Positions 26,774 to 37,275 of a DNA stretch of 64,000 nucleotides are shown in pieces. The notes below the pieces were generated by a model. That model did not search any database. It saw only the letters and a list, made by a program, of their open reading frames with translations, and was not told the DNA's origin. A program made the translations under genes and the position numbers. This stretch comes from Caproiciproducens sp. CPB-2 (lineage in GTDB: Bacteria > Bacillota > Clostridia > Oscillospirales > Acutalibacteraceae): positions 930,001-994,000 of the forward strand of contig NZ_CP142860.1 in NCBI RefSeq assembly GCF_036287215.1. Direction: 5' to 3'. Numbering within the stretch: position 1 is the stretch's first letter; every line of letters begins with the position of its first letter.

Positions 26774-26812
26774 GCCGTCGGTTCTTCCATGCGGAGCGGG
26801 ACGGCTTTTTTT
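26774..26812 (+). terminator. Leader terminator (possible attenuator) before citrate synthase
   Basis: GCCGTC (26774-26779) pairs with GACGGC (26800-26805) and is followed directly by seven Ts. It lies between the likely promoter and the start codon at 26845, so it should stop part of the transcripts. No antiterminator fold is obvious. Confidence 0.6.
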
Positions 26813-26844
26813 ATTGAATTTGCGTGGGGAAATGGTGTGCTGAT

Positions 26845-28218
26845 ATGGCAGAAATTGTACTTGAACAGGACAATCCGGGCCTGAAGAGCCTGTGTGACGA
26901 GTTCAGGGCAAATAATAAAATTCCGCAGGACAAATTTGAATTATATCAGGTCAAGCGCGGCCTGCGCAACCCGGACGGCACGGGCGTCATGGCGGGCCTT
27001 ACCACGATCTGTAACGTACACGGCTATTTAATTGCGGACGGCGAGCGCATCCCGGACGAGGGCAAGCTTACCTACCGCGGGATCGACCTTCGGGAGATCG
27101 TGGAAGGATGCCTTGCGGAAAAGCGTTTCGGGTATGAGGAAGTCGCTTGGCTTCTGCTTTTCGGCGAGCTGCCGAACGCGCAGCAGCTGCAGACCTTCTG
27201 TAAAACCCTGAACAGCTACCGCGAGCTTCCGGAATATTTTGCGGAAGATATGATTATCAAGGCGCCGTCCAAGAATATTATGAATAAGCTGGCGCGTTCC
27301 GTGCTGGCCCTGTATTCCTACGACGACAATCCGGACGACACCTCCCTCCAGAATAACATGCGCCAGGCCATCCAGCTGATTGCGCGGATGCCCACCATCA
27401 TGACGTATGCCTATCAGGTGAAGCGCCGTCATTTTGACAAGCAGAGCATGTACTTCCATCCCATTGACCCTTCCCATTCCACGGCGCAGGCCATCTTAAA
27501 CGCGATCCGTCCCGACCGCATGTTCACCGATGAGGAGGCAAAGCTGCTCGACCTGTGCCTGATTCTCCACGCGGAGCACGGCGGCGGCAACAACTCCACC
27601 TTTACCGCGCGCGTGCTTTCCTCCACCGGCACGGATATTTATTCCGCCATCGCGGCCGCGATCGGTTCCCTGAAAGGCCCCAAGCACGGCGGCGCCAACC
27701 ACAGGGTCATGATGATGATGAACGAGATCATGGAGAATGTGCGTAACTGGGAGGACGAAACGGAGCTCGGAAATTACCTTGAGAAAATCGTCCGCGGGGA
27801 AGCCTGCGACCACTCCGGCCTGATTTACGGCATGGGGCACGCGGTTTATACGCTTTCCGACCCGCGCGCGGTCATCCTGAAGACAAAAGCCCGCAAAATG
27901 GCCGAGGAAAGGGATATGCTTCAGAAATTCGAGCTGTTCGAGCGGGTGGAAAAGCTCGCGCCGGCGGCTTTTGCGAAGGTCAAGGGGGAGATGAAGGTCA
28001 TCTCCGCCAATGTCGACTTCTATTCCGGGCTGGTTTACGAGATGCTTGGGATTCCGAGCGACCTGTTTACGCCGCTTTTTGCGATTTCCCGCATTGCGGG
28101 CTGGTGCGCCCACCGCATAGAGGAGATGGAGACCTGCGGCAGGATCATGCGCCCGGCGTATCGTTCCCTGTCGAAGAGCAAACCGTACATATCCCTTGAC
28201 AAACGAAACGCAAAGTAA
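26845..28218 (+). CDS. gltA: Citrate synthase
   Basis: A 457-residue enzyme joining acetyl-CoA and oxaloacetate to make citrate. The ATG at 26845 begins MAEIVLEQ. Active-site regions are visible: LHAEHGGGNNSTF and GPKHGGANHRV for substrate, GMGHAVYTLSDPRA with the catalytic histidine, and NVDFYSGLVYEMLG with the catalytic aspartate. It is longer than the 370-430 residues common in bacteria, mostly through an N-terminal extension. No aconitase or isocitrate dehydrogenase gene is beside it. The gene lies behind a leader terminator, hinting at regulated read-through, and is followed 20 bp later by a membrane-protein gene. Confidence 0.95.
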   Translation: MAEIVLEQDNPGLKSLCDEFRANNKIPQDKFELYQVKRGLRNPDGTGVMAGLTTICNVHGYLIADGERIPDEGKLTYRGIDLREIVEGCLAEKRFGYEEVAWLLLFGELPNAQQLQTFCKTLNSYRELPEYFAEDMIIKAPSKNIMNKLARSVLALYSYDDNPDDTSLQNNMRQAIQLIARMPTIMTYAYQVKRRHFDKQSMYFHPIDPSHSTAQAILNAIRPDRMFTDEEAKLLDLCLILHAEHGGGNNSTFTARVLSSTGTDIYSAIAAAIGSLKGPKHGGANHRVMMMMNEIMENVRNWEDETELGNYLEKIVRGEACDHSGLIYGMGHAVYTLSDPRAVILKTKARKMAEERDMLQKFELFERVEKLAPAAFAKVKGEMKVISANVDFYSGLVYEMLGIPSDLFTPLFAISRIAGWCAHRIEEMETCGRIMRPAYRSLSKSKPYISLDKRNAK

Positions 28219-28238
28219 GATTGGAAGGACAGAACATC

Positions 28239-29231
28239 ATGAATATTAAGAATGCCTGGATTGTGTTCGCAGTTGCCCTGCTGATTACGATGCCGACCAG
28301 AATTTATCAGATCCTGTTTCTGATGGATCAGGATACCGGCTTTTATATCGACGGCATGAAGACGACCGCGTTTGTTTCCGCCGGTCTTGCGGCGGGGGTC
28401 CTTCTGCTGGTCCTGATGTGCTTCCTGGATAAGGAGAAAAAGCCGAAGTACAGCCCGATCAGAAGCCTTCCGGCGGCGGTATTCGGCACCCTGGCCGGAC
28501 TGGGGATCATCCTGCAGTACGCCGTCGGCATTTTCACCTCGGCCGAATCTGAAAATCCCGTTCCTTCCGTTCTTCTCGCGCTGATCGGTATTTGCGCGGG
28601 AGGGGTGATCATCCTGACCGCCTATCAGTTCGCGACGGGCGGCAACACCTTTGAACGCCACCCGCTTCTGGCGCTGCTTCCGTCCGTATGGGGCTGTGCC
28701 AGCCTTGTTTCGCTGTTTATCACCTATGTGGCGGTGGTCAATGTCTCGGAGAATATCTACGACACGTTCGCGGTAATCTTTCTGCTTTTGTTCCTGTTCG
28801 CCCAGGCAAAAATGTTCGCGCGCATAGAAGATGAAAAAAGTGGGAAAATGGTCTATGTATTCGGCCTTCCGGCGGCGCTGCTTTTGCTGGCCACCGGAAT
28901 TCCGGGCACGGTAATGCTCCTTTTTAATCTCCGCGGCGCCGGTACTTTCCCGGCCGGGCTGTATCCGGTGAATGTTTTGTTAGCGCTGTATGTGGTGCTG
29001 TTCCTGATCCGGTACGCTAAGATCGGGGAGGACAAGCCCCAGCCTGACGATGAGCTTCCGGCGGAGGAACCCCGGACCGGCGCGGCCGTAAGCGAAGCGG
29101 CGGACAATGCGGAGGACGAACCCTCCGGCGGCGTCCTGAAAGAAGAAAGCTGCCTGGAATTTCTGGCGAAAGCGTACCACAGTCAGGAGCAGTTCCGTGA
29201 AAGGATGAAAAGTCCTTTTCTTGGGAATTAA
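28239..29231 (+). CDS. Hypothetical eight-helix membrane protein
   Basis: A 330-residue protein. The ATG at 28239 lies 10 bp after GGAAGGA. I count eight hydrophobic segments spread over residues 5-265, followed by an acidic cytoplasmic tail (about 270-330; EEPRTGAAVSEAADNAEDE). I do not recognise the family and see no catalytic motif. It starts 20 bp after citrate synthase in the same direction, so it is probably co-transcribed, which is the only clue to its role. Confidence 0.75.
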   Translation: MNIKNAWIVFAVALLITMPTRIYQILFLMDQDTGFYIDGMKTTAFVSAGLAAGVLLLVLMCFLDKEKKPKYSPIRSLPAAVFGTLAGLGIILQYAVGIFTSAESENPVPSVLLALIGICAGGVIILTAYQFATGGNTFERHPLLALLPSVWGCASLVSLFITYVAVVNVSENIYDTFAVIFLLLFLFAQAKMFARIEDEKSGKMVYVFGLPAALLLLATGIPGTVMLLFNLRGAGTFPAGLYPVNVLLALYVVLFLIRYAKIGEDKPQPDDELPAEEPRTGAAVSEAADNAEDEPSGGVLKEESCLEFLAKAYHSQEQFRERMKSPFLGN

Positions 29232-29266
29232 GATGAAAAAAGTTAGTTAAAATTATGTCAGATGAC

Positions 29267-29295
29267 TTGTAAAATATCTTAAAATGCTATAAAAT
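29267..29295 (+). promoter_or_regulatory. Putative promoter of gap
   Basis: TTGTAA at 29267-29272 and TAAAAT at 29290-29295, 17 bp apart (an overlapping TATAAA gives 15 bp). It is followed 39 bp later by the gap start. Confidence 0.45.
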
Positions 29296-29303
29296 AGGAA
29301 TAA

Positions 29304-30353
<1,050 letters not shown>

Positions 30354-30385
30354 TTTACCTCAGGGCTGAAATCTTTTGAATGCTC

Positions 30386-30428
30386 AGCACCCCACAGCGG
30401 GCAACCGTCCGCCGTGGGGTGCTTTCTT
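30386..30428 (+). terminator. Terminator of gap
   Basis: AGCACCCCACAGCGG (30386-30400) pairs with CCGCCGTGGGGTGCT (30409-30423) with one mismatch, followed by TTCTTT. Confidence 0.85.
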
Positions 30429-30498
30429 TATCCGGCGGCCATCCGGCTGTTACCCGTACAGGGAGATTTTCAGCTTTGCCCGGGGCTTTCTGCAAACA

Positions 30499-30536
30499 AA
30501 AAAGGAATGTCCGCTGACCGCGACATCCCTTTTATT
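30499..30536 (-). terminator. Terminator of the glcT-EIIBC-EIIA operon
   Basis: AAAAGGAATGTC pairs with GACATCCCTTTT (one mismatch) around a 10-nt loop, with a T run on the minus strand (complement of AAAAAA at 30499). It lies 25 bp beyond the EIIA stop. Confidence 0.75.
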
Positions 30537-30560
30537 TTCCAGATTGACAGGAGGCCGGCT

Positions 30561-31040
30561 TCACTGCTTGCTGAAGCTCATGACGACCGATTTGCCGCCG
30601 GAAACATTGCCTTGCCCGCATTCGAGATTTTTGACCGCGTCAAGATTGGTGATGATACAGGGAGAAATCGTGCTATAGCCCTTTTCCGCGATTGCCTGAA
30701 TATCCATATCCATTACTTTTTCCCCTGCGGCGACATGCTGACCGACCTCTACATGGCAGGTGAAGCCTTCGCCGTTCAGTTTTACGGTGTCGATTCCAAG
30801 ATGAACCAACACTTCGACCCCATCGTCGCTTTCTATTCCGATTGCGTGGAGCGTATGCGCAATTTGTACGATTGTTCCGGACACGGGCGAATAAACCCCG
30901 TTTTTCGAAGGAAGGATGGCAATTCCGTCGCCTAATATTTTATCGGCAAATACAGGGTCCGGTACTTCGGTTATTAAAATGGCTTTTCCGGTTTGTTGAG
31001 CTAAAATGGTCTGTTTCTTATTTCTGCCGAATAATTGCAT
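30561..31040 (-). CDS. crr: PTS glucose-family EIIA protein
   Basis: A 159-residue cytoplasmic protein that carries phosphate from HPr to the EIIB domain. It has the EIIA-Glc fold motifs PVSGTIVQI and DDGVEVLVHLGIDTV. His80 in VLVHLG is the phosphorylated residue and His65 (HAIGI) its partner. It lies 93 bp downstream of the EIIBC gene on the same strand and supplies the missing A domain. As a free EIIA it could also serve other glucose-family permeases. Confidence 0.95.
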   Translation of the reverse strand: MQLFGRNKKQTILAQQTGKAILITEVPDPVFADKILGDGIAILPSKNGVYSPVSGTIVQIAHTLHAIGIESDDGVEVLVHLGIDTVKLNGEGFTCHVEVGQHVAAGEKVMDMDIQAIAEKGYSTISPCIITNLDAVKNLECGQGNVSGGKSVVMSFSKQ

Positions 31041-31085
31041 GATAGACCTCCGATGTTGATTTCAACGAATTAAGATCATAAAGAT

Positions 31086-31118
31086 CGTTTCCCTCCCCCG
31101 AAATGGGGGAGGGAAACG
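31086..31118. repeat. Perfect hairpin between EIIBC and EIIA genes
   Basis: CGTTTCCCTCCCCC (31086-31099) and its exact complement (31105-31118) around a 5-nt loop. No T run follows on the minus strand, so it looks like an RNA-processing or REP-like element. It resembles the hairpin at 48127-48159. Confidence 0.7.
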
Positions 31119-31133
31119 AAAGGGAGAAATGAA

Positions 31134-32603
31134 TCAGGCCGTCGCGTGGTCGTGGCCGGGGAGGTATTTCTTCATTGCGTCGACCAAAAGCTCGGCTTTT
31201 GTGCCGACGATGACTTGGGTAACCTGGGTGCCTGCTTTCATGACGCCGGAAGCGCCGAGGGCTTTGAAATCTTTTTCGTTCAGTTCCTTGTTGCTGACAA
31301 GGGTCAGGCGGATGCGGGTGATGCAGGAATCGATCTCCTTAATATTCTCTGCTCCGCCGAGCGCCGCTATGTATTGCTTCGCAATATTATCGAAGCCCTG
31401 ATCTTCAACCAGCGCGGAGAAGCTGTTGGTTTCCTCGTCGTCTTCACGGCCCGGTGTTTTCAGGTTGAATTTTTTAATAAAGAACACGAACAGGAAGAAG
31501 TAAACAACAGCGAATACAAGGCCGATCGGGATAATCATCCAGCCGTTTGCCGCCTTGGTCCAGTTGATGAGGTAATCGAAAAGACCCGCCGAGAAGGTAA
31601 AGCTGTCGCGGATGCCGAACATGTTGCAAACCACCAGGGAAAGACCTGTCAGGACGGCATGCAGGACAAAGAGGACGGGCGCGAGGAACATGAACATAAA
31701 TTCGATCGGCTCTGTTACGCCGGTCAGGAACGCGGTCAGCGCAACGGAGAAAAGAGCGCCGCCGACGATTGCTTTATTTTCCTTCCTGGCGCATACATAC
31801 ATGGCCAGGGCAGCCGCGGGAAGCGCAAACATCATGATCGGGAAGAAACCGGCGGTAAATACGCCGCCGTGGGGGTCGCCCGCAAAGAATCTCCACAGGT
31901 CGCCGGAAACGGTTTTGCCGTCCGCGCCCGTGTAGGTGCCGAAGTTAAACCATACGGCCGTGTTCACAACGTGATGCAGCCCGAAGGGCAGGAGCAGTCT
32001 GTTCAGCGTGCCGTAGATGAATTCGCCGAGTCCGCCGCTGCCGGTCATCCAGTTTGCGGCCGCGTCCAGACCCTTTTGGAAGGTCGGCCATACGGTACCG
32101 AGCAAGCCGCCGATCACAAGGGAGAAACCGCCCGTGACGATCGGAACGAAGCGTCTGCCGCCGAAGAACGCAAGCCAGTCGGGCAGCTTGGCGCTGTGGA
32201 ACCGGTTGTAGCACAGACCGGCGATGACACCGGCGATGATTCCGCCGAAATGCGCCATGTTGATTTCAGTGATTCCTTCGGGAAGGCCCGCCGCCGGCAT
32301 GAAAATGCTGCCGACCTGCAGGGCGTGGTTGACGGCCTGGCCGGCCGCGTTGAGTACGAAGTAGGCGACCGCTCCGGCCAGGCCCGCAGCGCCGTTATTG
32401 TCTTTTGCAAGTCCTACCGCAATACCGATTGCGAACAAGAGGGGAAGGTTGCTGAACAGGGCGTTGCCGGAATCCGCCAGAAGGGGGATATTGAGCATGT
32501 CGCTCTGCCCCAGCCTGAGAAGAAGACCCGCGATTGGCAGCGATGCGATAGGCAGCATCAATGCCTTGCCAAGTTTTTGAAGTGCCGCTAAAACTTTTTG
32601 CAT
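31134..32603 (-). CDS. PTS system EIIBC, glucose/N-acetylglucosamine family
   Basis: A 489-residue permease. The ATG at 32603 follows AGGAGG. Residues 1-390 form the membrane EIIC domain (PIASLPIAGLLLRLGQ; GFFPIMMFALPAAALAMY; TGVTEPIEF). The EIIB domain at the C-terminus carries the phosphocysteine in IDSCITRIRL (Cys427). It imports and phosphorylates its sugar using phosphate from the separate EIIA. Sequence features lean to the N-acetylglucosamine branch, while the GlcT-type leader leans to glucose, so I leave the sugar open. It follows glcT by 47 bp. Confidence 0.92.
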   Translation of the reverse strand: MQKVLAALQKLGKALMLPIASLPIAGLLLRLGQSDMLNIPLLADSGNALFSNLPLLFAIGIAVGLAKDNNGAAGLAGAVAYFVLNAAGQAVNHALQVGSIFMPAAGLPEGITEINMAHFGGIIAGVIAGLCYNRFHSAKLPDWLAFFGGRRFVPIVTGGFSLVIGGLLGTVWPTFQKGLDAAANWMTGSGGLGEFIYGTLNRLLLPFGLHHVVNTAVWFNFGTYTGADGKTVSGDLWRFFAGDPHGGVFTAGFFPIMMFALPAAALAMYVCARKENKAIVGGALFSVALTAFLTGVTEPIEFMFMFLAPVLFVLHAVLTGLSLVVCNMFGIRDSFTFSAGLFDYLINWTKAANGWMIIPIGLVFAVVYFFLFVFFIKKFNLKTPGREDDEETNSFSALVEDQGFDNIAKQYIAALGGAENIKEIDSCITRIRLTLVSNKELNEKDFKALGASGVMKAGTQVTQVIVGTKAELLVDAMKKYLPGHDHATA

Positions 32604-32650
32604 TGTTTTTCCTCCTAAGAAATATTTTGAATCGAGTTCCCTCGAATGGG

Positions 32651-33478
32651 TCACAACTGTTTCAGCTTTTCAATATCGACCGCAATAAAAGCGACCGCGT
32701 CCTCGCTGAGCTGGACGTCCATCTCCCCGTAAATCATTTTCGCGACCTGCAGCGCCGTCCGGTAGGAATCGAGCATGCTCAGCTTGACTTGCTGGTTCAG
32801 CTTCATGACAATCGGATTGCGGTTGACGGTCAGCGTAACCAGACAGTGCAGGGAAAGCAGAAAGCTTTTTGCGGGCGCGTGGGTGTTGTCAAGCTTTTTG
32901 TCGATGGCGTTTCCCACCATGCTGAGTATTTCGCTGTAGACGCGGGTGCTCTTCATGGCGGAACGGATGTGCCGGTTTTCTCTGGCGGAGTAGAGGTGGA
33001 GCGCAATAAAGCCTGTCTCACCGTCCCCGATTTCCACGCCGATACGCTCTTTGATGATCTCGGCTGCGATCTGTGCGGTTTCGTATTCCCTGCTGTAAAG
33101 GATCGCGATTTCGCCGCAGAACGGATTGTCGATCGGCAAACCCATATGTAAGCATTCTACCGCGAAGGTGATATGATCCAATAAAGCGCCGTAAAGCTTG
33201 CTGTTGTCAATGTGAAGCCTCTCGCGCGCCACCTCTACAATTTCTCTGGTGACCTCCTCCACCTGCTGGACCTGGGAGTCGATCTGTTTCAATTTTGCGG
33301 AATTGACGCTGTCGTCGTGGATATAAAATATTTTCCGGTCTTCCGCGTTGTCCTGAATTTTTTCTCCTACTCTTTTGCCAAAGCCGATTCCTTTGCTCAT
33401 GAGGACAACCTGATTTTCTTCTTCGTCCTGAGCCAGGACCGCGTTGCTGTTCAAAACCTTAGCTATCCTATAGTTCAT
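32651..33478 (-). CDS. glcT: BglG-family transcription antiterminator, GlcT type
   Basis: A 275-residue RNA-binding regulator. The ATG at 33478 is 6 bp after GAGGGG. Residues 1-55 are the CAT RNA-binding domain (YRIAKVLNSNAVLA...GIGFGKRVG). Two PTS regulation domains follow, with conserved histidines in DHITFAVECL (PRD1) and ALHLYSARENRHI (PRD1/PRD2 region). When active it binds a ribonucleic antiterminator and lets transcription continue. A matching target lies in its own leader at 33648-33679, so it should control itself together with EIIBC and EIIA. Confidence 0.93.
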   Translation of the reverse strand: MNYRIAKVLNSNAVLAQDEEENQVVLMSKGIGFGKRVGEKIQDNAEDRKIFYIHDDSVNSAKLKQIDSQVQQVEEVTREIVEVARERLHIDNSKLYGALLDHITFAVECLHMGLPIDNPFCGEIAILYSREYETAQIAAEIIKERIGVEIGDGETGFIALHLYSARENRHIRSAMKSTRVYSEILSMVGNAIDKKLDNTHAPAKSFLLSLHCLVTLTVNRNPIVMKLNQQVKLSMLDSYRTALQVAKMIYGEMDVQLSEDAVAFIAVDIEKLKQL

Positions 33479-33603
33479 TTGCATCCCCTCAATTTGAATT
33501 TTGATTGAAACGGCGGCCCGCTCCGGACAGACGCCGCAAGTCTGTCTGAATACGCCGAATGGGAAGAGGAGCCGCGGGCCGGATTTCGTCAGAATTCTCA
33601 CAG

Positions 33604-33656
33604 AAAAACAAAAAGCATAAACTACCATGAAAATTAAAATTCCATGAAAGTTTATG
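33604..33656 (-). terminator. Leader terminator overlapped by the antiterminator site
   Basis: CATGAAAGTTTATG (33643-33656) pairs with CATAAACTACCATG (33616-33629) and on the minus strand runs into CTTTTTGTTTTT. Its first arm shares bases with the antiterminator, the usual switch geometry. Confidence 0.85.
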
Positions 33657-33679
33657 CCTGATCGAATCAGTTACACACT
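33648..33679 (-). promoter_or_regulatory. Ribonucleic antiterminator (RAT) for GlcT
   Basis: The minus strand reads GTGTAACTGATTCGATCAGG followed by CATAAAC. This matches the RAT pattern as I recall it for ptsG of Bacillus, with the TGATTCGATCA hairpin loop. Protein binding here would block the overlapping terminator. Confidence 0.85.
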
Positions 33680-33703
33680 CTTAATATTCTTTTAACAATT
33701 TCT

Positions 33704-33731
33704 ATTATACCGATCACAAAAGATTTGTCAA
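33704..33731 (-). promoter_or_regulatory. Sigma-A promoter of the glcT operon
   Basis: On the minus strand TTGACA (33731-33726) and TATAAT (33709-33704) are 16 bp apart. Transcripts would start about 20 nt before the antiterminator. Confidence 0.85.
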
Positions 33732-33739
33732 TATAAAAT

Positions 33740-33975
33740 TTAAATTAAATACATAAATCTTATTTTCAAACCTATATTCATTGTTGAATTTGACTACTTT
33801 TTTGCAGAATTTTTAATTCTTATGCACAATCATTCATTGGGGAAACCGTTCGGAAAATGCAGGCTGAAACTTTGGCAGCTCATTTCGTTGTTACAACTGA
33901 AAACAGGGCAGTTTTATAACAAAATAACTAAAATTATCAAATAGATACCATGTTTATTACCAATAATTTACTAAA
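33740..33975. other. AT-rich divergent intergenic region
   Basis: About 240 bp between the divergent glcT and glgB promoters. No gene or clear operator is visible. Confidence 0.5.
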
Positions 33976-33978
33976 GTA

Positions 33979-34006
33979 TTGATATTTTGGGAAATTGTGA
34001 TATGAT
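33979..34006 (+). promoter_or_regulatory. Putative promoter of the glg operon
   Basis: TTGATA at 33979-33984 and TATGAT at 34001-34006, 16 bp apart, 50 bp upstream of glgB. Its position excludes an in-frame start further upstream. Confidence 0.6.
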
Positions 34007-34055
34007 AAATTCAAGCATAAAAGGAACGATGAAACCCAGAAGGGAGTTGTTTAAA

Positions 34056-36026
34056 ATGCAAAAGGAAACTGCATCAAATAACGGGAATCTGCCGCTTTAT
34101 TTGTTCCATCAGGGAACCAACATAAAAGCTTATGAATTTCTGGGAGTACATAAAGCAGAAAAAGACGGAAAAGAGGGCATGGTCTGCCGCGTTTGGGCTC
34201 CGAATGCCGAAGAAGTTTCCGTAGCCGGGGACTTCAACGGCTGGCAGCCGGAGGATTATCCCATGGAAAAGATCAGCGGCGGCGTCTGGGAGTGTTTCCT
34301 GCCGTTTGTCATGCGGCAGTATCAGGCCTACAAATTCTGTGTGACCGGCGCCGACGGAAAACAGACCTTCAAAAGCGACCCCTATGCCTATCATTTTGAA
34401 ACGCGTCCGGGCAACGCCTCCAAATACTATGATATTGAGGGCTACAACTGGAACGATACCGCGTGGATGAAGCACAAGGCGGTGAAAAAGCATTACGGCC
34501 AGCCGGTGAATGTCTATGAGCTTCACATCGGTTCCTGGAGGAGATATCCGGACGGCAACGCGTTTTCTTACGATAAGCTTGCCGACGAACTGGTTCCCTA
34601 TGTAAAAAGCATGGGCTATACGCATATTGAGCTGATGCCGGTTACGGAGCATCCGTTCGACGGCTCCTGGGGGTACCAGGTCACAGGGTATTTCGCCCCG
34701 ACCTCGCGGTACGGGGAACCGAAGGAATTTATGAGCTTTGTGGAAAAGTGCCACAGGGCGGGAATCGGCGTGATCATGGACTGGGTGCCGGCCCATTTCC
34801 CCAAGGACGAGTCCGGCCTGGCCCGGTTCGACGGTACGCCCTGCTACGAGTACGGCGACCCTCGCAAGGGCGAGCACAAGGAGTGGGGGACGCTGGTTTT
34901 TGATTACGGGCGCAGCGAGGTGATCAGCTTCCTGATTTCCAGCGCGGTGTTCTGGCTCGAAAAGTATCACATCGACGGAATCCGCGTTGACGCGGTCGCA
35001 TCCATGCTGTATCTTGATTACAGCCGTAAGGACGGGGAATGGATTCCGAACAAGAACGGCGGCAAGGAAAATCTGGAGGCGGTCGCTTTTCTTCAGAAGC
35101 TGAACGAGTCCGTGTTCGGCCTTTTCCCGGACGTGATGATGATCGCGGAGGAATCCACCTCCTGGCCGATGGTATCCAAGCCGACGTACTGCGGGGGCCT
35201 GGGTTTCAATTACAAATGGAATATGGGATGGATGAACGACATGCTTCATTATATGTCGCTTGACCCGGTCTACCGCAAATTCAATCACGACAATATAACC
35301 TTTTCGTTCTTTTATGCGTTTTCGGAAAACTTTATTCTGCCGATTTCCCATGATGAGGTCGTTTATGGGAAGCGGTCCCTGATTGAAAAAATGCCGGGTG
35401 ACGAAGCGCAGAAATTCGCGGGCGTGCGGGCGTTTATGTGCTATATGATGGCGCATCCCGGGAAAAAGCTGATCTTTATGGGGACCGAGTTCGGCCAGCG
35501 CAACGAATGGAATTACGAGCAGGGCCTCGACTGGCTTCTGCTGAACAAGCCCGAGCATCAGGTGCTGAACGATTTCTTCAAAAGCCTGAACCATTTCTAT
35601 CTGGAAACCGCGGCCTTGTGGGAGGTCGATTTTTCCTGGGAAGGCTTCTCATGGATTTCCAACGACGATTACACCCAGAGCGTCATCGCGTTCCGCCGCA
35701 TTGACAAGTCGGGAAATGAGGTGATTGCCGTCTGTAATTTCCTGCCCGTAGAGCGCACCCCCTATTCCGTCGGGGTGCCGTTTGAAGGAATCTATACGGA
35801 AATCTTCTCTTCCGACCGGCCTGAATTCGGCGGGAGCGGAATCACGAACGGCAGCAGCATCCATTCCAGCGCAAAACCGATGCACGGGTTCGAGCAGTCC
35901 GTTGAGCTGACGCTTCCCCCGCTTTCGGTTCTCTTTCTGAAATGCCGCCGCAAGGCAAGAAAAACCGCAAAACCCGAGGCGCTTACACAAAAAATAAAAA
36001 CGACACGCAAAGCAGAAAAAAAATAA
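34056..36026 (+). CDS. glgB: 1,4-alpha-glucan branching enzyme
   Basis: A 656-residue cytoplasmic enzyme that makes the alpha-1,6 branches of glycogen. The ATG at 34056 follows GGGAG. An N-terminal CBM48 domain (about 25-115; AGDFNGW) precedes the GH13 barrel. Catalytic residues are visible: Asp312 in [10 protein letters not shown], Glu365 in MIAEEST and Asp433 in [10 protein letters not shown]. The C-terminus ends in a Lys/Arg-rich tail of about 30 residues. It opens glgB-glgC-glgD-glgA, with glgC 25 bp downstream. Confidence 0.96.
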   Translation: MQKETASNNGNLPLYLFHQGTNIKAYEFLGVHKAEKDGKEGMVCRVWAPNAEEVSVAGDFNGWQPEDYPMEKISGGVWECFLPFVMRQYQAYKFCVTGADGKQTFKSDPYAYHFETRPGNASKYYDIEGYNWNDTAWMKHKAVKKHYGQPVNVYELHIGSWRRYPDGNAFSYDKLADELVPYVKSMGYTHIELMPVTEHPFDGSWGYQVTGYFAPTSRYGEPKEFMSFVEKCHRAGIGVIMDWVPAHFPKDESGLARFDGTPCYEYGDPRKGEHKEWGTLVFDYGRSEVISFLISSAVFWLEKYHIDGIRVDAVASMLYLDYSRKDGEWIPNKNGGKENLEAVAFLQKLNESVFGLFPDVMMIAEESTSWPMVSKPTYCGGLGFNYKWNMGWMNDMLHYMSLDPVYRKFNHDNITFSFFYAFSENFILPISHDEVVYGKRSLIEKMPGDEAQKFAGVRAFMCYMMAHPGKKLIFMGTEFGQRNEWNYEQGLDWLLLNKPEHQVLNDFFKSLNHFYLETAALWEVDFSWEGFSWISNDDYTQSVIAFRRIDKSGNEVIAVCNFLPVERTPYSVGVPFEGIYTEIFSSDRPEFGGSGITNGSSIHSSAKPMHGFEQSVELTLPPLSVLFLKCRRKARKTAKPEALTQKIKTTRKAEKK

Positions 36027-36051
36027 AATCATAACCAGGGAGGAGCATAAA

Positions 36052-37275
36052 ATGTTGCCAAAACAAGAGGTAGTCGCCATGCTGCTTGCCGGCGGTCAGG
36101 GCAGCAGGCTGGGCGTACTGACAAAATACCTTGCAAAACCGGCGGTGCCCTACGGGGGCAAATACCGCATTATTGATTTTCCGCTTTCCAACTGCGTAAA
36201 CTCCGGAATCGAAACGGTGGGCGTGCTGACGCAGTACCAGCCGCTTGTGCTGAACGAATATATCGGAAGCGGCCAGCCGTGGGATCTGGACAGCATCAAC
36301 GCCGGGGTGCGCGTTCTTCCCCCTTACCAGCGCGGCAGAAAATCGGACTGGTACAAGGGTACGGCGAACGCGATCTATCAGAATATCCCTTACATAGAGC
36401 GATATCATCCCGAATACGTCGTGGTGCTTTCCGGCGATCATATTTATAAGATGGATTATTCGAAAATGGTCGCCTACCACAAGGAAAAGGAAGCCGACTG
36501 CACCATTGCCGTCATTGAGGTCCCTCTGGAGGAGGCGTCCCGGTTCGGCATCCTCAACACGCGTGAGGACGCTTCGATCTACCAGTTCGACGAAAAGCCG
36601 AAGGTGCCGAAGAGCAATCAGGCCTCCATGGGCATTTATGTGTTTACCTGGAGCAAGCTGCGCAAATACCTGGAGGCGGACGAGGCAAACCCGAAATCTT
36701 CCAACGACTTTGGAAAAGACGTTCTGCCCGCCATGCTGAACGCCGGCGAGCGGATGTTCGCGTACCGCTTCGAGGGGTACTGGAAGGACGTTGGGACGAT
36801 CGACAGCCTGTGGGAATCCAACATGGATCTGCTGAACCCGAAAATTCCCCTCGACCTGAGCGAGGAAAACTGGAAAATCTATTCCCGCAACCCGGTCATG
36901 CCCCCGCACTATGTCGCCAGCGGTGCGACAGTGCAGAATTCGCTTGTCGCGGAGGGCTGCAACGTGTACGGTGAAATCGACTTTGCCGTGCTGTTTGCGG
37001 GCGTCTACATCGCTCCGGGCGCGGTGGTGAAGGACTCCATCATCATGCCGGGTTCCCGGGTGGAGGAAAACGCCATTGTCCAGTACGCGATCGTATCCGA
37101 AAACGCCGTGATCGGCAAGGGCGCCGTTGTGGGCGCGCGGCCGGAGGACATTGAAAACAAGGATGAGTGGGGCGTCGCCGTCGTGGGCGACGGCTGTGTC
37201 ATTGCCCCCGGCACGACCGTGCCGCCGAAAGCGATGATCGACGCCGACACGCTGGCAGGGGAGGCGGAAAAATAA
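36052..37275 (+). CDS. glgC: Glucose-1-phosphate adenylyltransferase, catalytic subunit
   Basis: A 407-residue nucleotidyltransferase producing ADP-glucose, the committed step of glycogen synthesis. It keeps the catalytic motifs [30 protein letters not shown] and the [10 protein letters not shown] block with its catalytic aspartate. A left-handed beta-helix C-terminal domain follows (repeats such as [13 protein letters not shown]). The stop overlaps the glgD start by one base, consistent with a GlgC-GlgD hetero-oligomer. Confidence 0.97.
   Translation: MLPKQEVVAMLLAGGQGSRLGVLTKYLAKPAVPYGGKYRIIDFPLSNCVNSGIETVGVLTQYQPLVLNEYIGSGQPWDLDSINAGVRVLPPYQRGRKSDWYKGTANAIYQNIPYIERYHPEYVVVLSGDHIYKMDYSKMVAYHKEKEADCTIAVIEVPLEEASRFGILNTREDASIYQFDEKPKVPKSNQASMGIYVFTWSKLRKYLEADEANPKSSNDFGKDVLPAMLNAGERMFAYRFEGYWKDVGTIDSLWESNMDLLNPKIPLDLSEENWKIYSRNPVMPPHYVASGATVQNSLVAEGCNVYGEIDFAVLFAGVYIAPGAVVKDSIIMPGSRVEENAIVQYAIVSENAVIGKGAVVGARPEDIENKDEWGVAVVGDGCVIAPGTTVPPKAMIDADTLAGEAEK

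Noticed and set aside
31086..31118. Terminator of the EIIBC gene
   Set aside because: No T run follows on the minus strand, and EIIA downstream is needed by EIIBC.
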